DNA from: Haplomitrium mnioides
Lineage: Eukaryota; Marchantiophyta; Haplomitriopsida; Calobryales
NCBI GenBank assembly: GCA_049999725.1
Contig: JBNGIS010034718.1
Location: 1 to 24,389 of the forward strand
Direction: 5' to 3'
Length of the DNA stretch: 24,389 nucleotides
Of this stretch, positions 1 through 7,932 are shown one piece after another. Below the pieces are notes generated by a model. That model was not told the origin of the DNA and ran no database searches. It was given only the letters and a program-made list of their open reading frames with translations. Position 1 is the first letter of the stretch, and the number at the start of each line of letters is the position of its first letter. The translations under genes were made by a program, and so were the position numbers.

Positions 1-145
1 TAGTGAGTTCGGATTCCTATGCGCGCATGGACTTTGGGGTGGAGTGTTCACCTGTTGAGCTTAGATTCCTTAGCGCTTTTAGTCTTTGGAGTGGAGTGTT
101 CACATGTTGAGCTTGGATTCCTATGCGCGCATAGACATTGGCTCG
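1..145. repeat. 52-bp imperfect tandem repeat, about three copies
   Basis: Three copies of a unit opening with GGATTCCT (or AGATTCCT) begin at 11, 63 and 115, an exact 52-bp period. Each contains a GGAGTGTTCAC block except the last, which decays after about 145. Copies 1 and 3 keep a self-complementary core, ATGCGCGCAT at 19-28 and the 12-bp palindrome TATGCGCGCATA at 122-133; copy 2 has lost it. The array probably continues left of the window. No coding potential is apparent. Confidence 0.8.
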
Positions 146-1539
146 GAAGTCCACGCCTTCCAAAAGTTCTACTCTTCATGCATAACCCTTAAGTTTCTTC
201 ATCTAAAGACAACCACTTACAATTTTGTTTGTACACAAGTTCTAGACTCTTTTGTAGATCTTGAGACCCTTGTTTGCTTGAATCAAGTCTAAAACTTGAA
301 CACGTTTCTTGTTTACAATCTTAATGCAATCTCCTTAGCTACTATCTTTTTTATTCAGAACTATGATACGTTTTTGTAAATGCTTCGTTGAACTGTGAAA
401 TATTTTTAATTGCTGGAACCTTTTTGAAAGTCTACATTCACTTTTGCTTGCATGGATTTTTAACTTAATTTGAAAGCTTTCTTTCTTCTTGACGTTTTAA
501 TTGAACCTCCTAAATCGATGCAATGTTTCTTTTTGTTTGTTTTTTTGTTTACCATTGCAAACTCATTCCTTTGACTTCTAGTCCTCTTAGGCTTTTTCCT
601 TGTGTTTTGTAATATTTTGCCAACAAAAAAGTTTGAAAGAGCACCATGTTTACGTGCATCTCAAGTTTGTACAATCAAACATATTTCAAAATAGTTTCTT
701 TGAACGTGTATTTAAACTTTTGCGCTTAGAATTGTAATCAATCATAAATGTAAATTTTTGATGAAAACCTACCAAAATTTTAATGATTTTAAGCAAATTC
801 ATGTTTTCAAATGTTTTCGTAAAAACTAGTAATATTGATTGATTTTGCATAACGAAATTGACTTTCGCTCTATTATGGTTCTGAAATGACCAAAAACAAT
901 CCTCAAAAACTCATGTACTTTTTGTTTGTCAAAAATTTCCTCGTTTTAAAATTTTTTTTTATGAAAAATCACAATTTTTCCCCAAAAAAAAAATGTTCAT
1001 TCTGAGTAGCCTGTTCCTCGTTCAAAGTAGCGGCTGTTACAAACGTAAAATTGATGTTTTTCAATACCAAATCACAAAAAAAATATTTTTGACTACTAAG
1101 TGAAACATGAACTCAGTAGCGGTTCTTGGTTCAAAGTAGTGGTTGTTGGTGATAGTTTGGACCCTATAGTCTCCTTGACTACTCTTGCTTCTTTTCTTTC
1201 ATAGGGAAATAAGTCCATTTCTTGATCCATTGAACTCCCTTCTCACAATAGAGAACTTCTCAACATCAATTGAGGCGACAACCCTCTGTTTAAGATTGAT
1301 TCACACCTCTCCAAACACTATTTTCTCTAGCACCATTCCCTCAATTTGGGAAAACTATTTTGAAATAAGCTGCTCTACATCCAAAACATATAATGATCTC
1401 TAAGATGCCTTGTTGTATTGGCCCTCTTTTATTTAGCATAGACTAATCTTTAGGCCTTCTCTTCAAAGCCTACACAGAAAACTTAAACTAAACTTCTCTA
1501 GCCATTCAGTCAACGTTAATATCTCATTTATCAGTAGAG
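146..1539. other. AT-rich intergenic DNA, no gene seen
   Basis: This stretch is rich in A and T homopolymers and has stops in every frame. The only structure I see is a short imperfect direct repeat at 1004-1037 and 1114-1147 (AGTAGC followed by GTTC and TTCAAAGTAG, then a GTTG-like end), 110 bp apart. Short open frames here resemble no family known to me. Confidence 0.6.
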
Positions 1540-2046
1540 TTGGAGCTTGTAGTGAAGGAGCCTTTACCGCTGCTATTGGTGGTGTAATCAATGATAACAT
1601 CACAACCTTCTCCTCTTGCTCATCCTCTAAGCTCTCCTCCAACCTTAAAGCAATTTGTAATGATTCTACTTGTGTAGTTGACTTCTCAAATTTTATCTTT
1701 GTTCAAATTTCTAGTTTCAATCCAGAAATAAAATGCTTTACTAACATTGATGTAATTCTCACCATTAGAGAAATTCAGATCCTCACCACCTTTTCTCATA
1801 ACATTTTTAAATTGTGTCACTAAGTGGTCTATTCTCTTAGCATACATACATACATTTTCACTTTCACCTTGTTTCAACTGCACTACCTCTTAGAAAAGTT
1901 TCTCATAGTTCTCATTGGGACGAAACTCATCCACCAAAGCTTTTGTCAAACTTGTCCACAACTCAAACCTTTTTTTTTTGCTCTTTATACCATCTTAGAG
2001 CCTCTCGTTTGAGAAATTTGGGTAGCAACGCCAAACTATCATTTGA
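1540..2046 (-). pseudogene. Decayed retrotransposon gag fragment
   Basis: Read on the minus strand, this is a relic of the Gag capsid region of an LTR retrotransposon. Around 2046-1985 it shows a segment ending REALRWYKEQ. After a frame change at a run of A residues near 1970-1980 come DEFRPNENYEKLF and then LKQGESENVCMYAKRIDHLV. These match the usual order of plant Gag motifs (Trp-Tyr, F-R-P, then the glutamate-rich E-S-V-x-x-Y segment). An in-frame stop lies just before the LKQGES block, and a second frame change near 1686 leads into a weaker segment with LQIALRLEESLEDEQEEK. No zinc knuckle, protease or polymerase is found nearby. It is not part of elements 1 or 2, which lie on the plus strand and have different gag sequences. 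The motifs are seen directly; assignment to Ty3/Gypsy rather than Copia is inference. Confidence 0.7.
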
Positions 2047-2087
2047 CTTCCTTGCACTATTTCTAATGCAAGCATGTTTTAAATCTC

Positions 2088-2342
2088 ATGGATAATCTTC
2101 CATTTTTTCGTCATCTTATCCATAAAAATAGAAAATTTCCTATCTTGATTAGATTACTTGATGTTGCTTTTAGAGAGCGAGAAACACCAGCCCGATTTGC
2201 TCGGAGATTGAAACCTCACACAAGGATGGAAGTAACAATGAGAGATTCTTCTCAATTAGAAGAAGCGGTGCACATAGAAAAGCGGTGTGACTCAATACTT
2301 GCTACTACAAAAGCTAGGGCACGTCCTCAACTATTCAAATAG
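2088..2342 (+). pseudogene. Possible gag fragment (short, weak)
   Basis: An 84-codon open frame whose second half reads like the end of a Gag capsid domain: RRLKPHTRMEVTMRDSSQLE, then a segment with EEAVHIEKRCDSI. In plant Gypsy Gag proteins a G-L-K-P-x-x-R block is commonly followed by a leucine- and alanine-rich helix of this kind. The first half (about residues 1-28) resembles nothing I know. It lies 42 bp from the minus-strand gag relic but points the other way, so the two are not one gene. No start or stop can be defended as biological. I regard this as a likely retroelement scrap, with chance similarity the main alternative. Confidence 0.4.
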
Positions 2343-2439
2343 CTTACTTATAACTTCACTAGCTCTAATGGAATTAAAAGCTCGACAACTATTCAAAGTA
2401 TCTTGTTCTATCTTGATGGTATGACTGAGGAGAACAGTA

Positions 2440-2822
2440 TATGATAGTCTTTATATGTACAAGGTTCAGGGTTCTATATCAGAGTGTATGCATGCATAAG
2501 GTTTCAACTTTCGCATCAAATTCTATGTATGTAGAGGGTTCTGAGTTCTACATCTCAATGTTCGCCGACAAAGACTATGCTTGCAAAAGGTTTTGAGTTC
2601 CACAACAGAGTCTATGCATGTATAAGGTTTGGACTTGTTCATCAATGTCTATATGTGCATAAGGTTCCAAGATCTAGATCAGAGTCTAGGTACGCTGAGG
2701 GTTTTGAGTTTTTCTAAGCATGCTTAGGGTCTCAATTTCTAGACCAAAGTCTCAAAGTACAAAGAGTTCGAAGTTCTACATTAGAGTCAAAGTGCATAAG
2801 AGGTTTAAAGTTTTACATCAAA
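2440..2822. repeat. Degenerate minisatellite, about 37-bp unit
   Basis: About ten diverged units follow one another. A typical unit opens AGTCTATGCATG, continues ATAAGGTTT and closes GTTCTACATCA. Unit starts are visible near 2442, 2481, 2518, 2602, 2640 and 2680, then become harder to phase until about 2822. Most units are 36-39 bp, with one longer interruption near 2555-2600. The divergence indicates an old array. No open frame runs through it. Confidence 0.7.
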
Positions 2823-3224
2823 AGCACTACTAGCAAAATATTAAGTAGTCGAGATGATCGGATGCTTCAACAATCCAAAAGATCTATACAAAAAGATTCA
2901 ATAGCCAACACATTGAAATTCTTCTAGCAAACAATGTAGTAGGAAAGAATATGGTAATGTTTTGGATCAAAAAGAGCTTGAAAAACCAAATAGATTATGA
3001 TTGAATTTTTAAATTTCATTCAAAGATGATAATAATCAATTAACTTAGGATGATATATACTAAAAAGTTCAAGCTAGCATATAAATTCGTCTCAACAACA
3101 AGAAATTTCTTGAATAAAATTTTCAAGTACTTTATAAAATATGTAAACTTAAATTACAACATGAGTTGAAAGTACACTATAAATAATGGGGTTCTGAAAT
3201 ATCTTCATCAAGATTCTCGCGCTC
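2823..3224. other. AT-rich spacer, nothing recognised
   Basis: AT-rich sequence between two repeat tracts. I see no coding motif, RNA gene or long inverted repeat in it. Confidence 0.5.
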
Positions 3225-3670
3225 TACTTCAATGTTGATGATGTTGATTGAATCTCTTTCAAACACTTCAAGATTAATTTCTTTCTATCTTTCATATTCA
3301 AATAGATTTGATTTAATGGTAGCTATAATTTATTGATTTGATTTAATGTTATCGAATCAGTAAAATCTATATTTAATCTTGTGGTCTACCTTAATGTTGA
3401 TGACGTTAATTGAATCTCTTTCAAACACTTCAAGATTAATTGCTTTATGTCTTTTATATTGAAATAGATTTGATCTAATGATAGCTAAAGTGGCTATCAA
3501 ATCAATAAAATCCATATTTAATCTCAGGGTCTACCTCAATGTTGATGACGTTGATTGAATCTCTTTCAAACACTTTAGGGTTAGTTGCTTTCTGTCTTTC
3601 ATATTCAAAAAGATTTGCTTTAATGGTAGCTAGAGTGGTCATCAAATTAGTAAATTCTACATTTAATCAA
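3225..3670. repeat. Three tandem copies of a 145-161-bp unit
   Basis: Copies begin with CTAC followed by TCAATGTTGATGA or close variants near 3225, 3386 and 3531. Shared blocks include TTGAATCTCTTTCAAACACT and AGATTTGATTTAATGGTAGC. The spacing is 161 bp then 145 bp; the extra ~16 bp in copy 1 looks like a local duplication of its TTGATTTGATTTAATG segment. Copies are similar enough to align by eye throughout. The unit length is in the range of many plant satellites, but three copies do not establish a satellite family. No coding potential. Confidence 0.8.
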
Positions 3671-3931
3671 TATGTAATTTGAATTTGCATTTTTCTTTTG
3701 TAGATGTTATTTATTTTTAGAAAGCATTGTCCAAAAAATGCATCTTCAACCTCACAAGCAAACCATTGAACATGTAACTATTTTGGATTGGGAGGTTATT
3801 CCTCATCAAATTACAAAACTTTGAAGACTTTGGCAATTCAAAATGGTCTTCACTTTGGGTTGAGTGATGTAACAACACAAATAAACATTTCGGCTTTCAC
3901 ATAATGTAGGTTGATAGATTTGTGTCTATAT
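3671..3931. other. Spacer before LTR copy A
   Basis: Unremarkable sequence up to the left edge of LTR copy A. The last five bases (TATAT, 3927-3931) are where a target-site duplication would be expected, but no matching copy follows LTR copy B. Confidence 0.45.
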
Positions 3932-4529
3932 TTACAGCCAGTGGTTTGGGGCAGTAAAGCTGAATGTAGGAAATCGGAAGCATCACTGGCACAATGACCC
4001 TTGGCAAGAGTGAAGGCCTCTCTGGAGCCACGGATTAACCTCAAACAACTACTAAGAGCAGGGCGCATGATTCCTAGGAGGGAAACCGGATCATGGCGGA
4101 AGAGATGAGGAGAGAGCAGTGATCACCAGCCACGGGAGGGGCCCCATTTTCAAATTCAAAGCAGGCCAGCGAGAATCCGTGGGCCTAAGAAGAATGCGGG
4201 GATCGGAGCCTAGGGAGAAGAAACAGAGCAGCCACCTATGGCGAAGCGATCGCAGGAGGAAGAAGAACGGATCAACAACAAGGAAATCCGAAGGCACTCC
4301 GAAGAGAGGCAGATCGCGGGGGTCCTACAGCAGCCACAAATCGGGAAACAAGGATCAAGAGCTGAAAGGAGGAGGTGAGATCGTCACAAGGGAAAGCAAG
4401 GCCAAGGAAGAGGGATTCCTTGATCCCGCAAGCAGAAGCGAGCCCTACAAGATCAGATCGAACGTTCCATTCGAGTCTGCAAGTCCTGGCGGAAGAGTGG
4501 AGTCCCCAGAAGGTCATGCAAGATTCCAC

Positions 4530-4546
4530 GGAGACGTGGCGTCTCC
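4530..4546. promoter_or_regulatory. Inverted repeat around an ACGTGGC box
   Basis: GGAGACG-TGG-CGTCTCC has perfect 7-bp arms. Copy C keeps the same arms and copy B has 6-bp arms. It overlaps the first ACGTGGC box of the LTR. A protein-binding role is inference. Confidence 0.4.
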
Positions 4547-5658
4547 GGAGCACTTCGCGGGATTCCACGGATGACGTGGCAGCACTAGGAGGCCCGTGAT
4601 TTTGCGGAAAGACGCCTCCCTAAGTGGGGAGCCCACTTAACGGGGTTCTGGTCCGTCTTACGACGTGGGGACCCCGATTAAGAGGGATCCGCAAGGAAAC
4701 CAACAAGGGACCAAGGAGAGGGGTCCGAAGCAGCGACATATCGAGGGTCTGGCCGAAGGAAAACGGAGAAGTGCCGAAAGTATGATACATTAGAGATCCG
4801 GCCGGAGGAGGAGCGGGGAAGCCGAAGGGACGACTTAGCGCAGATCTGTCAAGAGGAAACACATAGGAAAGCTGAAGGGGGATAGATCACCGAACTGGCC
4901 GAATAAGAGCAAGTGAAGGCGAAAAGGCAACTCATCGGCAATCCGGTTCAAACGATGTACATCAGTGGTGAAACGGTGACCCATCGCAAACCGTCCAACG
5001 GGAAGAAGGTTGAGCCAGAATGGCGATATGGTGCCTATCCGATGGGGGGAAACGAGGGGCACAGCGAAAGAACAATCTATCGGCGAATCGGCGAGCGAGA
5101 TAAGGGTTGTCAGAAAATGAAGCTAATGTCGGTGCGACTAACGGAGGAGCTAGCAGCGCCAAAAGGGTGACTCTTTGCCGCTTCGACAACTAGAAGGGTG
5201 AAAGTTCGACAGGGACGAACGGTCCGAAAGGGTCTTGTAGTTCTTATATCGAGCTTTCAGAAGTGTTAACGAAGATAGCATCGGGCACGCGCGTAGTTCT
5301 TATATCGAAGGTATGTCGAAACGGCAACATCGACACAGTTCTTATTTGGCGAGTAGGGGAAGTCCGCAACGGCTCTACGGATGACGTGGCGAGTGCAAGG
5401 AGTCCGCGGGAGGGCTTCGGAAACGTGGCGCACTGGGGATGCTTGGTAAGGTTTCCGAAGGTAAACTTCAGAAGAAGGGTCTGCGTGACAGTCCGCCTAC
5501 CCCTTTGCAGGGCGGCGTCGGACGGCGGTCTTTGGACAACGTGGCACCTTGGGAAGCACGCAGGGGGTTCCGTGGGTCAACCTCGGAAGGAAGTCAGCCG
5601 ACGGTCCGCCTATCCCTTTGCGGGGCGGCGTCGGACGACGCTCTTCGGAGGACGTGGC
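4534..5658 (+). promoter_or_regulatory. Cluster of six ACGTGGC (ABRE/G-box-like) motifs in LTR copy A
   Basis: Exact ACGTGGC occurs at 4534-4540, 4574-4580, 5384-5390, 5423-5429, 5539-5545 and 5652-5658; two of these lie in ATGACGTGGC. Copies B and C keep most equivalents, with some decayed to ACGTAGC or ACGTGGT. ACGT-core boxes of this form are established binding sites for plant bZIP factors, including abscisic-acid response factors. That they drive this LTR is inference; part of the repetition comes from internal LTR repeats. Confidence 0.4.
4621..4639. promoter_or_regulatory. Conserved 8-bp-arm hairpin in LTR
   Basis: TAAGTGGG-GAG-CCCACTTA can form a perfect 8-bp stem with a 3-nt loop. 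It is unchanged in copy B (11384-11402) and copy C (21972-21990). Function unknown. Confidence 0.5.
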
Positions 5659-5835
5659 GACTCCAGGGACCCCGAAGCAACTCACAGGACACGCGACACA
5701 AGAAGGAGAGTCCATCGGACCTCATGCAACGTACGGGTCAACTGCGGAAGGAGCACTCAGCATGGCGGTCAGCCTACCCCCTTGCGGGGGTGCGTCGGAC
5801 GGCGGTGCAGCGGAGGATATGGCGCGAGGAGAACA
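5491..5835 (+). repeat. Three imperfect internal LTR repeats
   Basis: Units begin GTCCGCCTACCCCTTTGC at 5491, a close variant at 5604, and GTCAGCCTACCCCCTTGCGG at 5768. The first spacing is exactly 113 bp in all three LTR copies (12283/12396 in B, 22871/22984 in C). The second spacing is 164, 150 and 154 bp in A, B and C. Each unit carries GCGTCGGACG, then in most copies an ACGTGGC box. Confidence 0.65.
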
Positions 5836-6120
5836 AAGAGGGATCTACGGGGGAATTTGTGGAGATTCCGTAGATGGGGTTCTGTGGGGCACTTCGCACT
5901 ACACGCGGCTCGATTTCCCTTCCCGCTGTAAGTAGATTAATTGACGAGGGAGCCACATGTCGCATTCTCCCAATTCGAGCTCAACGGCTATAACGACTAT
6001 TCATCGGATCGGGCGTCAAGGGAGCAGCGCGCGATGGGGGTATACATCGATGCCATTCGATTATGTTCAGGTTGATGCACATGAAATCTCAGGGCATGAG
6101 GTGACTACATGCGAAGGGGA

Positions 6121-6736
6121 ATCGCAACAAGGGGGGCTGGACTGAGAATTCATTGAGAAGACCACGTGAAGCAAGGGTACTAGCTCCAAGGGGCCAGAAG
6201 GATTCAGACGTGGACTGGAGGGGCGCCGAGGATCGTAGAGTGAGGAGCTCTGGATGCTCGGGTGATCCAGAGAACTCATCCTTGCCGGTGGACCAAAGCG
6301 GAGGGTTACTGATACGGGGTCTCGATTGGATTCTAGCCGGCTAAGACTTTGGGAAAGGCCACCATGGGAGGACTTGGGGTCATCTCTGCATTCTCTGTGT
6401 AGAAGCATCACAATCTGAGGACAAGGAAATCGCAATGAGGGGCGGTTGGAGTGGGAATTCAGTGAGGAACTACGTGAAGCAGGGGTACTAGCTCCAAGGG
6501 GCCAGGGGGATTCGGATGTGGACTGGAGGGGAGCCGAGGATTGCATAGTGAGGAGCTCTGGATGCTCGGGTGATCTATGGAACTCATCCTTGCCGGTGGA
6601 CCAGAGTGGAGGGTTACTGATACGATAGTTCGAAGGGATTCCGGCTGGTTATGACTTCGGGAGAGGCCGCCAAGTGAGGAGCTTGGGGTTGTCTCTGCCA
6701 TTCCTTGTGTATGAGTATCAGCCCAGAGTGTTCGGA
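6121..6736. repeat. 308-bp tandem duplication in element 1 leader
   Basis: Copy 1 spans 6121-6428 and copy 2 spans 6429 to about 6736. Anchors confirm the period: ATCGCAA at 6121 and 6429, TAGCTCCAAGGGGCCAG at 6181 and 6489. Similarity is high through the middle (for example GAGGAGCTCTGGATGCTCGG) and fades after about 6720. It is confined to the leader and absent from the LTRs. Confidence 0.85.
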
Positions 6737-6792
6737 GGACACTCTGGTGTGTTTCTTCAAGTGGAGCTGAGAGGGAGGAGGCTGTGCTAGTG

Positions 6793-6809
6793 CCTGCGCA
6801 CTGCGCAGG
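6793..6809. repeat. 17-bp near-perfect palindrome
   Basis: CCTGCGCA-C-TGCGCAGG, perfect 8-bp arms around one base. Role unknown; it lies just downstream of the 308-bp duplication. Confidence 0.5.
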
Positions 6810-7932
6810 ATGACCATTCGAGGCTCGAGGGTGGAGTGGGCTACCTGCAGCTTGTAAAGTTGTCTTCCAGAGGTGGAAGTCAAAGAAACTCTCTTCCTAG
6901 CATGAGGAAGTAAAAGCAAGGCTTCTCGCGAATGAAGTTAAAAAACTATCTAGAAAGGAGGGTATGTGGGTTGCTGGGCTGCAGGTTGTAAGGCAGTAGG
7001 ACTCATAAGGGAAGTATCAATTGGTAGAAATCCAGAAGGCCTTCAAGGACTCTGTTTTCTCTTGCACATAGTGTATAAATTTGTTGTTCATATATGTGTA
7101 GGTTAGATTTCCTTTATGCATTGTGTTGTAGAGTTGTATTAGCTTAGAGGACATCAAGATAGTTGAGCAGACCCTGGGAACAGCCTTGAAGGGGGAGTCT
7201 AATCCCTTGACACAAGTCTGGTATCTTGGGGGTAAATGCTCTCTGTTCTGATTTTGTTGCATAGAGTAGGACTTAGTGCATGCTAGGATAGTTAGGAATA
7301 TTTGGACCAGTGCTGTGACCACCCTGAGAAGGGGGGTCCAGACCTCTGGTAGTGTTCAGTTGTGCAGGTCACCAACACCATTCTGCCCAAGCACAAATAA
7401 GATGGCAGGGCCTAAGTTATTGGGTCCTATGAATAAAGTGGAAGAGTCACACAAATCACGGTTGGGTGTTATGGATGTGGACTTGAGAATGGTTGAGTAA
7501 TTGACTTGAGTATAAGAAGAAGAAGAGTGAGAAATGCATATAAGGCATGTAAGGAGAGGAAGAGTCCTTAAGGTCTTAAAGTGGTAACTAGCAAGGGGCC
7601 ATCTCAAAAAAGAACCTGAAAGCCCATAAACATGTCCTCCCTTGCACTCAAAACAGGGTCTGAAAAGGTTAAGGCCTGAAATGGAGGAGCGACATGAATT
7701 TTTGGCGCTAGAAGGAGGGCAAAAGGTTTGAAAGCCTAAGGCGTGAGGGCCAAGGGTTTGAAAAAACCTGAGACCAACCTGAACCAGAAAGACCACTTTG
7801 TGCACAAGAGACTCAAGTCAGTCTGTGAGAAGGTTACTTCCGAGAAACAAAGCAATTGGGGGTTGAGGCTGTTGAGGAAGAGTGGCGAAAGGAAGGAACC
7901 CCTGGGTGGAAGTGGCAGTAGCCAATGGAGGG

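Larger units (their letters stand above)
3932..5964 (+). repeat. LTR copy A (5' LTR of element 1)
   Basis: Aligns with copy B over its whole length and with copy C from 4370 onward. Its first three bases read TTA where copy B has TGT, so the terminal TG is lost. Similarity to B and C ends at 5968 (CGCATTCT); I place the border at the CA of 5963-5964, but the end is not certain. Relative to B and C it lacks about 123 bp between 5897 and 5908. The plus strand is purine-rich and GC-rich, which keeps many frames open by chance. Internal structure includes a hairpin at 4621-4639, six ACGTGGC boxes and three imperfect repeats starting at 5491, 5604 and 5768. Confidence 0.8.
5965..7932 (+). other. 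Element 1 leader, non-coding
   Basis: Nearly 2 kb between LTR copy A and gag. No typical primer-binding site (a TGG-initial tRNA complement) directly follows the LTR; the sequence there is TTCTCCCAATTCGAGC. The leader contains a 308-bp tandem duplication at 6121-6736 and a palindrome at 6793-6809. Short open frames occur on both strands but none shows a recognisable motif or survives between the two tandem copies. Confidence 0.6.

Noticed and set aside
4119-4574. A 151-codon open frame in LTR copy A, with a partly overlapping ~70-codon frame that is open in all three LTR copies
   Set aside because: The LTR is GC- and purine-rich with few stops in any frame. Changes among the copies are not concentrated at third codon positions, and no domain is recognisable. 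Staying open at 91-95% identity is weak evidence.
5236-5345. Recurring AGTTCTTAT at 5239, 5295 and 5337 as a tandem repeat
   Set aside because: Spacing is irregular (56 and 42 bp) and similarity outside the short block is poor.
5263-5931. A 222-codon open frame and several overlapping ones in the right half of LTR copy A
   Set aside because: They run through GC-rich internal repeats, overlap on both strands, and are not kept at equal length in copies B and C. I treat them as compositional artefacts.
7219-7233. TGGTATCTTGGGGGT as an initiator-Met primer-binding site for element 1
   Set aside because: Only the first seven bases match the initiator-Met complement, and it lies more than 1.2 kb from the LTR end.
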